From Sipunculus nudus (lineage: Eukaryota > Annelida > Sipuncula > Golfingiida > Sipunculidae), in NCBI GenBank assembly GCA_026874595.1, contig CM049318.1:46356456-46420455 (forward strand): DNA of 64,000 bases, given 5' to 3'. Each line of letters begins with the position of its first letter. Position 1 is the stretch's first letter. A model generated the notes under the pieces. It saw only the letters and a list, made by a program, of their open reading frames with translations, made no database searches and was not told the origin of the DNA. The position numbers and the translations under genes were made by a program. Shown here piece by piece: positions 36,501-48,118 of the stretch.

Positions 36501-37986
36501 TCAAACTGCCAATAATTTTGGAATAGAGGAAATGATTGCAGAAGACCTTGGAGCAGAAAAGATCCCACAGCATTTGTTGTGCAATGTTCATCCATCTTTG
36601 ATGTTCAACCGTATAATCATCAAACATTGGTCAACTATAGAAAACATGATTGGCCGTGACAAGATTTACTCTAACTTTTAAGTCAATGCCACAACCAGTG
36701 CTTCTAGTGTGACAGAACAAGCCTTGGATTGTCTGACAAGGCTAATCAACCATGATTTCGACCACAGACCCTGGAACAAATCCCATGAGTTTGACATTCA
36801 TATATCTCCAAAGCAGAACAGGTCTGTTAGCTTAAAGGATGAACGATTCAACAGGCTCACTCTAACATGTGCCGTGGCCTTATACCATTATGATAATATC
36901 GCTTCATTTTTGCAGAAATATGAACATGTTACCAACCAGCTTGCCTGCATCGTCAGAAGCTTTCAGGATTTGGATTTCCTGAAGGTTATGTTTGGTACAG
37001 GAGCCCTCATCGGTTTACATTTGGTTGAACCATTCCTTTTTTTGACAACGTCAAGTGAAACATACTCAAAGTTGATCCCTGCCTTCAAGAAGCTGCATGA
37101 AAACTTGGTTGACACTGAGCCAGCTGACCTGCTACAAGTCAATAGGCCAGCATTTGACTTTGTCTCTGCAGACAGGTTTAGCAGCTGCAAATACGAAGAA
37201 AGTGTCTGCAACGAAATCATGAATGTCATTGATGACTATCGCGCAGAATTGGAGAAAATGTTAAGAATTCTTATCCCAGCACTTGCTGAGGGTTTCAAGC
37301 ACCAGAAAGGGCAGATATTTGGTTTTTGAGAGCCAGACAGCAAAGCAACCCATTCTCTTACAGAACTGGACCAAGAAAGACTTGAGTCTGCACCTATTCA
37401 CAACTTAGATGTAGAAAGAAATGTCGGCTTTGTAAATTACGGACTTTCAAGGAGAGGTGCAAAGGAGCTTGAAAGTGTGTCTGCTGCTCAGTTGAAAGCA
37501 AGAGCACAGGACCTGATTGAACAATCCCCCTCTGGATCTTTTCGCCATTACGGAAAATTTGTTCAGAAAGGTGGAAAAATCCCGGATATTCTGTTGCAGT
37601 GGAATTCAACACCAGGAACTGAAAAAGGGTCTTCAGGATAAGGAGATTGCCAACCTCGATGTAGCAAGAGGAAGAACAAAGATTTGTCCACATTAAAATC
37701 CTACGGAGGACCCTTTACTTCCTCGAAGGAACTTGACGACTACCTGCATGGCAGTATACCGGAAGCAGACAAGGTATCTCGACTCTACCTCGAGGTTCGA
37801 TATGCAAGAGATACCTCTTTATCACTACCAAAGAACAGTGATCTGTTCCGTCTGATGATGGACCATAAGAAATTGTCACTGGAACGTTATGCCACTAATC
37901 TGAGGTTGTATTTGGACAACACAGTGTCCAAGGCACAAGCTACTCTGAATGACTTAAACCAAGCCGTTGATAAAATGTTAAATTAA
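33505..37986 (+). pseudogene. Broken gene of an uncharacterised RNase H-like (transposase-like) family
   Basis: Plus-strand coding remains read nearly end to end. N-terminus MASPETRSKCKKFLEGESYT; a shifted frame with LYLSRTKRTGQSQRSKED; a charged stretch (AERKMICKDFVDRRWSKTME); a Ser/Asp/Glu-rich linker; then the conserved core: TYADDGS (36285), FVMTDQTANN (36487-36516), LLCNVHPSLMF (36574-36606), LNHDFDHRPWNKSHEF-like sequence near 36740, and a long helical C-terminus to a stop at 37984. An acidic residue on a first strand, a second Asp in MTDQT and a CNVH (CxxH) motif are reminiscent of hAT/P/Kolobok-type DDE transposases, but the family is not one I can name. Lesions: a LINE fragment at 34175-35745, frameshifts near 33600, 36440, 37600 and 37675, and in-frame stops at 36679 and 37327. 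Confidence 0.6.
34175..35745 (+). mobile_element. Tx1/L1-like LINE fragment inside the RNase H-like pseudogene
   Basis: Nearly identical to 42517-44105 of the larger LINE, offset about 8343 bp. It carries the segment after the reverse transcriptase core (NKLTLSFIWSGGKEQIKRSR, LMQDLEKGGLNATTYLINY, then a frameshifted end) plus the same internal (TA)-rich tract. It lacks the 5' part and also the last 130 bp or so of the larger copy, including the A-rich tail. About 137 bp of host pseudogene sequence (34038-34174) is repeated directly after it (35761-35897). Confidence 0.85.
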
Positions 37987-38429
37987 AACCTTTATATATT
38001 ATATGCAAGGCGTATTGCAAACTATGACCTTTTTAGCCCAGGAAGACTATATCATGTGTCATCACATAAATCCATAATGTATTATTTCATTGAACAGAGC
38101 GTTTATTAATGTGTAATTCATGAAGTAATACCAGCTTGTTTCAGGTTTGTAGAGTCGTAATGATTTTTTTTATATTTTAATACTCTATGACTAACATATA
38201 GGTTTATATGTTTTACTGCTGCTTGTGGATTATGAATTTGTCTTACTTTTACTTATTTAGTTTTTAACCCATCATGATTTGCAAACTTGGATTAAAATGA
38301 TAGTTTACCCATGTCTCAAGAGCAAAATGTGGTAATTTTGGCCAATTTCCATATATAACAATTTTCAAGGGGTATGTACAGGTGGGTTAGACTTGATTAA
38401 AAATTGTAAAAAATTATTTTGAGTCGTTT

Positions 38430-39545
38430 TTCATGCAGCCTCACGAAGTGGAGGGGGTAGCACAAAAAGTTTGGGTTAACACCCACCCCTACTCAGAGGA
38501 TATGGGTAACACAGACCTAATTTCAGGTTTCCATGGAGTTTTTTTATGGAACTCCCAGGATGTCAAGAAAGAAGATTTCAGGTCAAATAGTTGTGATTTG
38601 TGCCTTGTTAACAGACAACCACATCTGTGAAGGTCTCAAAAATAAAGGTAAAGATGCGTAAAAATTCAAAGAAGTCCAGGTGGCACCACAAGTCTGCAGA
38701 AACTGATGAAACTATCCATGATGTATATGCATGCAAGGAATAATGCCGATCAATGCACTAGTTGTTCATATACCAGAGCATTTGTATCAAATTTTTAGTT
38801 ATTCTCGGGGTACTTCTGAGCCCCATAGTTCAGACAGTATGGGTGACAGAGACCTAATTTCAGGTTTCCAAGGAGACTTTTCATGGGCCTCACAACATGT
38901 CAAGAAAGAAGATTCTAGGTCTAGTTGTTACGATTTACGCCTTTTTCAAAAATAGATTTAAAAAATCGTAAAAAAATCGAAAACTACAGGTGTCGCCACA
39001 AGTCTGCAGAAACTAATGAAACACTCCATGATCAATATCCGCGCAAAAAATCATGATGATAAATGCATTAGTTGTTCAGATACTTGAGCTTTTGTATCAA
39101 TTTTTTCATTATTCTATGGGGTACTTCGGAGCCCCATAGCTGGATGAAATTGGGGAACAGAGACCTAATTCCAGGTTTCCAAGAATATTTTTCATGGACC
39201 TCTCTGGATTTAAAGTGAGAAGATTCCAGGTCTAGCGGTTACGATTTGTGCCCTGTTAACAGATGACAGCATCTTTTGAGGTCTCTATTTGAGCATATGT
39301 ATCAAATTTTTCATTATTCTGGGGGGTACTTCGGAGCCCCATAGCTTGAAGAAAATGGGTAACAGAGACCTAATTCAAGGTTTCCAAGGAAATTTTTCAT
39401 GGACCTCTCTGGATTTAAAGTAAGAAGATTCCAGGCCCAGTGGTTACGTTTGTGCCTTGTTAACGGACAGACGGCCGCATGGCCGGACGGACGACGGACA
39501 AAGAGTGATCGCTATAGCTCAAATGACTTACAGTCAGCTGAGCTA
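38430..39545. repeat. Dispersed repeat with four diverged internal units
   Basis: Four related units, each with GGGTACTTC.GAGCCCCATAG and/or ATGGGTAACA.AGACCTAATT, then CAGGTTTCCA.GGA and AAGAAGATT.CAGG: near 38500-38630, 38806-38945, 39113-39270 and 39321-39475. The block ends in GGACGGACGACGGAC and GTCAGCTGAGCTAAA, an end type shared with other blocks here. No convincing protein was found; small frames across it are repeat-derived. Confidence 0.6.
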
Positions 39546-39547
39546 AA

Positions 39548-39676
39548 TACCGCCGACTTCTTCACTCATTCCCCTAGACATTTCACGCTGCCTAGTGTTA
39601 AAGAATCTGATTTTTATTTATCTCCGTAACATGCTCGTCACGACTACGTGATTTGTTGTTATTAGTTTCCGTAACA
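39548..39676 (+). repeat. 3' end of a Gmr1-like LTR
   Basis: Contains TTCCCCTAGACATTTCACGC, CTGCCTAGTG, ACTACGTGATTTG and the terminal TTTCCGTAACA, then a (TA)n tract directly. The rest of the LTR is absent, replaced on the left by the dispersed repeat end. Confidence 0.85.
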
Positions 39677-40704
39677 ATATATATATATATATATCGGTGT
39701 GTGCTTCATCTGGACTATTCCTAGAAATGTTTCACATATTTGCAGGCCTGTCCTTCCTGCCAACTAACAAAATTCTATGTATTTTGTCCAGAAGGTAGTT
39801 TTCAAAAAGTGTTAAATCACCTTAAAGCATATTTTGGGCCACAATAGCCTGTATATGTTTTTATGGCCTTATAAGCCGTGATGTTACCTGGATGCATAAT
39901 TTACAAAGTTTTCAAAACTGTACAAAGTTTTGCTGACAAATTGCAGTTTGATCTAGAAGGGTAAGATCGTATCCAGAGGATAAACTCAGTGCCTTGCATA
40001 CACAGCCCAGTTCAAGTTCCCTTTCCACAATGTTTGCGTCGACTCTCAGGGGAAGCACGGGGCACAGTCACAAATAAATGACAAGTCTTGGGAATTCCCG
40101 CTTGGACCCGCGTTCAAATGTCACACATGCACAAATAATTATTTATTTATAGATAATAGCAGTAAATAATAGATAATTTTTTCGAGGAGATATTTTACAG
40201 ACGCAATGGTCATGAAAAAGGTGTGGTTTGATGAACAATAAGTGCGCCGCCAATACTTCCAATAGTGCTGATACTGTAGACTGAAACGTCGCGATTGTTT
40301 TTCTGCTAGCGGGACCATGGCCACTGTCTAGCGAGTGGCATCATTACCAAAAATTCATGGGGCATTTCTATGCTAATAAAATCCTGTGACAAAAGTGACC
40401 AATAGGAGCAAAACAGAAAACACAACGTGATTGAATATTAACAACCAATGAGTATGGACATACAAGAAAACCTTTAAAAATTGTAGATGCATTGTGCATG
40501 TTAAAAAGGCAAAAGCCATCAAGAATTTCTAGAAAACATATGTGGACCAAGATATATAATTTATTTGAAAATTTACAGGCTAGTCGGGCCTATGTAATAC
40601 TGTCCTGCATATTTTTGTCAAATTAAAAAAAAATAGTTAAAGACTGAAATATAATTAATCACATATGATCTGTTTGTACAACGTTCACTGCCCAAAGCCT
40701 CAAT

Positions 40705-40767
<63 letters not shown>

Positions 40768-41306
40768 TTTTGGTTTTGATTTAAAAGTAAAACAAGGTCA
40801 CTTATGTCTGTTTTTCAATGCCATACATCGGATCCCTCGCTGGATCATAATATAATACAATAAATGTGACACAAACATCGACTTCATATACTCTGATTTA
40901 TACCAGCACTTGTATGTAACTTAAGATCATACTAATATTTGTAATATTACTATCACGGACATTTAGATTGATTTCTGAATTTATTTTTCCCGTCTGTTGT
41001 AGATCCAATTGGGCCTCGATGATCATCGAAGGTAGTCGAGCTCCATTTGGAGCTAAGTCTGTTGTCATTTTCTTTATTTTGGAAAATCCTCTTTAGTAAT
41101 CAGCTCCGCAAAATACATGTGAAATAACGTACCAGCATATAAAATATAAAAAAATATATATATAATTCCACGACGGTAGAATGACGGTGGCTCGGTGCGT
41201 AGTGTTGACAATATATTATTTTTCTTTAATTAGTGACTGAGCGAGCAATGTTGACCTGTATTCTGTCTACGTCTCCACATGACACACCTTACCGTTTAGA
41301 AATATC
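39677..41306. other. No gene recognised; long (TA)n at 40707-40764
   Basis: AT-rich sequence with a (TA)n tract of about 58 bp. Short palindromes occur near 41018-41055 (CGATGATCATCG; GAGCTCCATTTGGAGCT). No splice-flanked exon or protein motif was seen. Confidence 0.4.
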
Positions 41307-41321
41307 AAGATTATTTTAAAC

Positions 41322-43852
41322 AGATGAAAACATAACACAGTATTTGAAAGAGATTAAACTGAATACACCAACCCAACAAGAATTAGAAATACCTGATGAA
41401 ACAAAAGTTGATGAATGTTATAATACTCTTAAAACCTTTGCTATGAATAAAAGTCCAGGTAATGATGGAATAACTGCTGAAATTTATAATAAAAAATTAT
41501 GGCCACAATTTGGTGCATTAATGGTAGCTTCATTTAACAAGTCCTTTAAAGAAGGGGAATTCACTAGTTCACAAAAACAGGCTATCATAACTTTAATTGA
41601 TAAAATGAAGGATAGAACACTATTAAAAAACTGGAGACCACTGTCATTGCTTAATGTAGATTATAAAATATTATCAAAAACCCTCTTACTTAGATTGAAG
41701 AAAGTTATGCCAAATATTATAAAGGTAACCAGACTGGTTACATCCAGGGAAGATATATTGGAGAAAACATTAGAACTCTATTAGATATATTAACATATAC
41801 CAAACAAACAAAGTTCCAGGTATAACATTAGGAATTCATTTTGAGAAAGCTTTTGATTCATTAGAGTGGAATTTTATGTTTTCTGTCCTTGACAAATTTA
41901 ATCTCCCTTCTTCTTTTATTAAATGGGAAAAAATCTTATATAGAAATATTGAAAGTTGCACAATAAACAACGGCAACACCTCAGGTTATTTTAAAGTACT
42001 AAGAGGAAAGCGACAGGGAGATCCACTTTCACCATATTTATTTATATTAGCTGTGGAAAAAATGGCGAAAAAAATTAGACTTAATGAAAAGATAGATGGA
42101 ATTAAAATTGCTAAGGAAAATATAAAACTTCTACAATACGCAGATGACACAGTTGGGATATCTAAGGATGTGAATTCAGCAAAACAATTTTTGAAGATGG
42201 TGCAAGAATTTGGAACTTATAGTGGGCTACAAATGAATAAAGATAAGTGTGAGGGGATGTGGGTAGGAAGTAACAGAGAGAACAAAAGAAAACCCTTGGG
42301 AATTCTGTGGCCTAATAACCCTGAAGTTTTTAGGAATTTATATTTCATATAATAAAAAGGCAGCAGATGAATTAAACTGTTACTCTAAATTAAAGGAGGC
42401 ACAGCATACACTCAATACTTGGAAAGGAAGAAATCTGACTTTAAAAGGAAAAATTCAGATTGTTAAAACTTTTATTATTTCAAAGTTCCAGTATTTTATA
42501 TCAAATGAGACTGCTCCGCCTGACTTTTGTAAAAAAAACTTAATAAGTTAACATTATCTTTCATTTGGAGTGGAGGAAAAGAGCTAATTAAAAGATCAAG
42601 ATTAATGCAGGATTTAGAGAAAGGAGGGCTAAATGCAACCACATATTTAATCAATTATATTAACTTCAAGAATATCATGGATGAAAAGATACATTAAATC
42701 AGACAATCAAATCTGGAAAGCATTTTTTTAATATTATCTGGAAACAGTATGTCCAAATATAAATTTTATTGAATAGTAATATGGATCCAAATGAAATAAA
42801 TTAAAAATGCCTAGTTTTTATAAAGAAATACTGAGAAGTTATGTAATCATGCGCACAAATTACTTTGAAGTGGTCCCTGTAAGACAACAAATTATATGGA
42901 ATAATAAAATGTTAACATTATTCGCAGAACCTGTCTATTGGTAAAATGTTTTATAGATGCAGGCATCATTACAGGATCAGATTTATTTCTTAATAATTCT
43001 ATTGTTCCTTTCAAACAATGGACTAATAGAGGTATACATGGAATAGATTTCTTGAAGTGGTATGCTCTTGTTTCCATGATAAGAAAAGAAAGTGTATGCA
43101 GGCAGGTTAACTTAGGAAATCCTCTAGACTTTTATATTTACATAGATAAATTTGTACAGGTAATAGAGATCTCCAATAATATAATATATTCTACTTTTAA
43201 AAACATGTTGTTAGAAAAAGGGACCTATGTTCCAAAAGTGAGTACATAGTGTCCAGACTGCGATATTAATTTAGAAAGGATGTATTCACTTCCTGTAAAA
43301 ATATGTATGGGTGTCATATCACAAGTATTTCAATATAAATTTCTGAACAATTGTTTGGTCAATAATTATTGGTTATGCAAATGGAAAATTAAAGATTCCG
43401 ATCTGTACATTTTGTGATAAGGAACCGGAGACTTTAATACATTTATTTTGGGAATGTGATAAAGTAGCTGATCTCTGGTCAGGGTTAGAAGTATGGTGTC
43501 GGAAACAGATGATAATATTTGACAAATGTTTATCAGTAATATTGTTTGGCGATTTTAATGCTCCAGTGAGTAGTAATTTAATGATTTTGCTGGCTAAGCA
43601 ATTCATAAATAACTGCAGAAATAACAAAGAATATCCAACTTCAACAGAAGTTACAATTTTTTATTTGGAGATATGTAAAAGTTGAATATATTATTGCACA
43701 AAAAAATAATAAAGTAGATAATTTTATAAATAAATTGCATCCATACATTCAAGACAGAAATTTGTTAGAATATATACTATAGTAGGACGTGCATGCATAT
43801 ACAAACATGTATGTTTGTATGCAGATGTATGTATGTATATATATAGTGTGAT

Positions 43853-43899
<47 letters not shown>

Positions 43900-44233
43900 T
43901 ACATATATGTATATATGAGTAGAGAGTTATACTTTCATGAACACTTTGAGGATGTTGGTTAAAGCGATTTATTCTGGAAGTTGGCATAAAATGTATTTTA
44001 GGGCAGGTCATGTTTAGGAGTCACACATGAGCAATCCATTATTTGCATTTATTTAGTGGAATTGGTTTTCTATTATGGGGGTGGGATGGGGGTTAAAATG
44101 ACTAATTTGAAGGTCAAGAGAATTTTGGTAATGGAGATGTATTGCATAAGGTACTTTGTTTTCCAATGGGAGTTTGTATATTTATTTTGGTAATGTACCA
44201 ATGCGGTATGAATATATATTATTGATAAAAAAA
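41322..44233 (+). mobile_element. 5'-truncated Tx1/L1-clade LINE with target-site duplication
   Basis: Flanked by the 15-bp direct repeat AAGATTATTTTAAAC at 41307-41321 and 44234-44248. The 3' end is TTGATAAAAAAAAA. ORF2 remains: KSPGNDGITAEIY (41450-41490), LKNWRPLSLLNVDYKILSK (41624-41682), FEKAFDSLEWNFMF in a shifted frame (41845-41880), RQGDPLSPYLFILAVE (42012-42059), the catalytic YADD (42137-42148), then the Trp-rich C-terminal region (IWSGGKE near 42568). These motifs are typical of the L1/Tx1 group. Endonuclease and ORF1 are absent because of 5' truncation. Multiple frameshifts make it inactive. It contains a (TA)n tract at 43854-43894. Confidence 0.9.
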
Positions 44234-44689
44234 AAGATTATTTTAAACGCTACCAATCAAAGGAAATAAATTTACGTAAACAAAGGCAGTTAAAACGAAA
44301 CAGCACCAAAAAAGAATATGATAAACGCGTTTGCACAAATTTATGGCCGGTGGAGACGATTAATCAGAAACCGGCCTGCTCCCAAAACCCTGTTATGATC
44401 GTTACAGAACCGAAGAAATTCTTGATATAACAAACATCTGATTTCTGGAGATAATGCAGTAGACATCATCAGTTGCAGGTTCCATTATATAGCCCTGCGT
44501 CATTTGCTTTTTATACTCACAGGGCTGCCGGGATCTTAGCTGAAAAAAAAACAATCATAACAACCGGCGCGATTTCATTGAACATTTTCCCTCCAAAATT
44601 GTTATGAATGAAGTGACATGGGGTGGATTTTACTATGAACTTCTTATTGGCTCTCTATCAATGACAAGTGATCGCTCCGCCAACCACAA

Positions 44690-45340
44690 GTTGTCCCACA
44701 CGCAACGTATTTTCCATTATTCTAACTGTACGTTCAAATCTGCTTGCATCACAGGGTCATGAAAAGTGACCATGCAAGTGAAGTTGCATAGCGACTTTCC
44801 AAATATGGCAAAAAACTGGAGTGTAGCCAAAAAAATGACACGCGTGACCTTCGACCAAGGAGGCGGGGCTTGTGGGACAAATCAGTTATAGCCCAACGAA
44901 ATGTACAGCAAGCCATGAGATTTGCTTGTCTTGTGTCAATCATGGCAGGCTCGCCTTAACGGCTCGCTTGCCATGTGACACAAGCCTCTCAAACCTCACG
45001 GCTTGCATTACATTTCATTGGACAATAACCAATACTTGTCCCACATGCGGCGTATTTTCCTTTGTTCTAACTGTACGTTCAAATCTGCTCGCATCACAGG
45101 GTCATGAAAAGTGACCATGCAAGTGAAGTTGCATAGCGACTTTTCAAATATGGCAAAGAACTGGTGCGTAGCCAAAATAATTACACGCGTGACCTTCGAC
45201 CAAGGAGGCGGAGCATGTGGGACAAATCCGTTATAGCCCAATAAAATGTAATGCAAGCCATGAGATTTGCTCGGCTTGTGTCAATCATGGCAGGCTCGCC
45301 TAACGGCTTGCATAACATTTCATTGGGCTATAACCAATAG
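44690..45340. repeat. 345-bp direct duplication, each unit with a foldback (hairpin) segment
   Basis: Two units (44690-45034 and 45035-45340) align with an offset of 345. Each has TGTCCCACA.GC, AACTGTACGTTCAAATCTGC, GGGTCATGAAAAGTGACC, CGCGTGACCTTCGACCAAGG and GGAGGCGG. In unit 1 an imperfect inverted repeat with arms of about 85 bp spans 44870-45046, centred near 44958. Unit 2 holds a shorter version (arms about 45230-45258 and 45305-45334). It is probably a MITE or foldback element. The region 44250-44689 shows nothing else. Confidence 0.75.
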
Positions 45341-45561
45341 AACGAGTGCAAATCTACTGTCAATCAACGTGTCGCATGGTTTAAATGCCAAACATCGGCC
45401 GATTAACAGTATATGCATGTCGGGAGAACTTTCATTCAATGCAACAGCGATTAGTTTGCGCTATATTTGTAATACAACGAGAACGATTTCTTTTTGCTCA
45501 ATTTTTTTACGCGATTCGCCTTTTTTTATATATGTTTGCGCCTGCTGCGCATGCTGTTAAT

Positions 45562-45732
45562 ATGTCAGATTCCATTGATCTCGGGCTGATGCCCGCAGCT
45601 AGGCTGTTTCGCCCGAGTGACGAAATTTGGGAGTGGTTTCCTGGCAGTTTTTCTAATCTCTCCGGCGTACGAGAGTGTGCCGGTCTTTCCTCGTATAGGC
45701 ATAATCAAACTTATTTTAAAGGCTCAAAATAA
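45562..45732 (+). CDS. Small open frame of unknown reality
   Basis: ATG followed by SDSIDLGLMPAARLFRPSDE and IWEWFPGSFSNLSG, stop at 45730-45732. Composition is more protein-like than most frames here, and the frame is open upstream to 45385. No homologue, splice site or promoter is evident and the frame is only about 56 codons, so this may be chance. Confidence 0.15.
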   Translation: MSDSIDLGLMPAARLFRPSDEIWEWFPGSFSNLSGVRECAGLSSYRHNQTYFKGSK

Positions 45733-45869
45733 ACGATCGGTTACGTCGAGTAATACCTTCATCATGGAAATTAAGAACATATACATTCGAGACCGAGGGA
45801 GATCAAGAATATAATAGATTAGCTATTATTCTAGCACCTTCATGAAGGCAGATTTTTACAGGGCTAACC

Positions 45870-46110
45870 GGGCTTGCATCTTCACTTTTTACGGGCGCCG
45901 GCCTCGAACCCGCTTGCACCCAAGTCACCGAGCCCCGAGTCCGAGTCATTGCGTTTCGAGGCCAAGGCCGAGGCCGGCCTTGAGGCCAAGACCGGCCTCG
46001 AGACCTCCAACACTGGTCATGAGGGGGAGATGTACGGGGTAGAAATCCCCCCTTCACTTTTTGGCAGGGGGGGGGGGTCAATGTAATCATCCCCCCCCCC
46101 CACTATTCAG
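45870..46110. repeat. GAGGCCAAG-type GC-rich repeat, followed by poly-G and poly-C runs
   Basis: GAGGCCAAGGCCGAGGCCGG and GAGGCCAAGACCGGCCTCGA lie at about 45958-46005. Then G11 (about 46068-46078) and C12 (about 46090-46101). A second (TG)n plus C17 tract is at 46365-46411. No gene is supported. Confidence 0.6.
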
Positions 46111-46734
46111 AGAATAATTTTTGATTGCAAATGAAATATATTAATAAACAGATGTATATAGACTTTGAGTTTTATGTTCCATTTATGAATTTACTATGAA
46201 ATAAACCAAGTTTAGAATTAACTTATACTTGAAACATAAAACCTTTAACCTTATACATTATTGTCATATATTTGAAATGTGATTAAGTATATACATTTGA
46301 AATGTATCACAAAGACGTTTATATATTTGAAGTGTGACAGACTTGTAAACAGGCTTATATATATATGTGTGTGTGTGTGTGTGTCTCCGAGTCACCCCCC
46401 CCCCCCCCCCAACCTGGAAGAAAAATTGACGCCACTGACGCCTTCCAATCCCCTGGCTTTAATGAGACAAAGGGAAAACTGACATAAAGAACCTGTCAAA
46501 ACAAGGTATCCCTGTCCTCCTTGACTGTCACATCTGTATCAAATTGAATCACAAAACCACGCATAAAATGTTATAGTTATCATGAAATCAGAGTCACGAT
46601 ATAACGCTTATATACACACACAGTCTGGTTATATAATGACATCAACAGTAGTTGTCGTGATTTCGTTATAAGGCACACGGTTAGGGGGAGACACGACTTA
46701 AAAAGAGTAGTGCAGAAAATCTTGTTTCCGAGAC

Positions 46735-46794
46735 TGTTTCAGGTTCAGAGACTGCCAGGACCAGGCCTCCTCGGCCCGTCTTTGATTAAAGCAG
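46735..46794 (+). other. Possible non-coding first exon of gene B
   Basis: A moderately GC-rich stretch ends AAGCAG|GTAAGT at 46794/46795, an ideal splice donor on the plus strand. Gene B's start-codon exon at 53680 needs an upstream 5' UTR exon, and this is the nearest good donor I see. If right, the retroelement at 47170-53407 sits in the first intron in sense orientation. This is inference from one splice signal. Confidence 0.25.
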
Positions 46795-47127
46795 GTAAGT
46801 GAAATGTTCTGTCGATATGTCTGTTTTTATTCAGAACCCTGCGCTGCCGTTTTCAGCTGAATGCGGAAGTGATGATATATAACCGTTTCCTTTTCGAGGG
46901 CAGTGTATCGTTCACAATGTTATGACTTATTTTTCTTGTGACCATCTATACGTGCGATGGCTCGGCTTCCATAGGTCATGTCGTGCGAGACGCAAGAAAT
47001 GACGGCGGTGACTAAAAGAATGTCATTTACGCTATGGTTCGAACCTTCAAAGGTATTGTTTTGTGCTAATTCCTTATATATAGTCTGTTAATATTACCGG
47101 ATGTGTACAAGGATATCGTTGTTATTA

Positions 47128-47129
<2 letters not shown>

Positions 47130-47169
<40 letters not shown>
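47130..47169. repeat. (TA)n tract at the left edge of the LTR element
   Basis: Run of TA dinucleotides ending directly at the TGTTGCAAG start of the 5' LTR. It continues on the other side of the element at 53408-53447. Confidence 0.95.
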
Positions 47170-47174
<5 letters not shown>

Positions 47175-47954
47175 CAAGTGCCCTTTTTATTGTGTGACAC
47201 AGGCGTAACTCATGTTGTAGCGCTCTTGCCTGGCCGCTTGTTACATTCTCTGTTTAATCCGTGCTGGTTGAACTCTCGATGTCATGCTAGCTTGGAGCTT
47301 TCTCGCCTGGCCGAGGTCACGTGAACCCTGGTGTGTGGAGAGACACGCAGCGATGTTCTTCTAGATGATTCCTGTAACGCGTGTTTACTGTGTTGTGTAA
47401 GATCTTTTAGACTGTTCGAGAAGTGGAAAATTCCCGGCTTGGGGTGAAGAGTATATAAAAGGGCTGTGTTTTAGAGCCGAGAGAGCGCAGCAGAGAATTT
47501 TCCAGCGGACGCAGAAAAGTGTGTCAGTTTCTGGTACCTTATCCAACGAGTGCGACAATTATATATTTTCTTTTGGACTTCAGTTTAATTTTGGATTGTT
47601 ACAAGAGCTTTACATGGGACTGTCATTCTCCGAGAGTGTACATTTAAAGAACATCATTGTGACGGTGGTGGTATCCAGATACTGTGCACTTTGTGTATTT
47701 TACTGTGTGATTGTATTGATATGTTGTTATACCGCTGTTTTACTGTATAATTGTATTGATTTAGAGTATTGTAATGTTAGGGCTGTTTTAAGAATAAATT
47801 ATGGTTATTTGTTAACAAAAAAACACTGACTTCTTTATTCATTCACCGAGACATTTCACGCTGCCTAGTGTTACAGAATCTGACTTTTTTATCTCCGTTA
47901 CAAAATTTGTGTTCATCACGCATACGTGATATGTTAATATTAGGTTCCGTAACA
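47170..47954 (+). repeat. 5' LTR
   Basis: TGTTGCAAGTGCCC to GGTTCCGTAACA, 785 bp, very similar to the 3' LTR (790 bp). It holds a TATA-like GTATATAAAAGGGCTG at about 47451, and the AATAAATTATGG polyadenylation-type signal is near 47793. A TGTGATTGTATTGAT motif is repeated within it. Confidence 0.92.
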
Positions 47955-47960
47955 TAAAAT

Positions 47961-47978
47961 TGGGGGCTCGACTGAGAT
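47961..47978 (+). other. Primer-binding-site-like sequence
   Basis: TGGGGGCTCGACTGAGAT, six bases after the LTR. The duplicated relatives read TGTGGGCTTGTCCGGGA (24520, 30639). Taken together they resemble the tRNA-Pro-type primer site TGGGGGCTCGTCCGGGA known from gammaretroviruses. The tRNA identity is inferred. Confidence 0.55.
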
Positions 47979-48118
47979 GCTTAATAGATTTGAAATTTTA
48001 TTAGGCCTTGACCTGGACATTGTTTTATCATACATTGATTACAAGATAACATATTGTTTACAATACATTGTTTACAGGATTTATCTCAGTGGTTTTTTGT
48101 TATTGTTTTGATCTTAAC

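Noticed and set aside
47103-47324. 73-aa frame beginning with IYIYIY repeats
   Set aside because: Translation of a (TA)n tract running into the 5' LTR.
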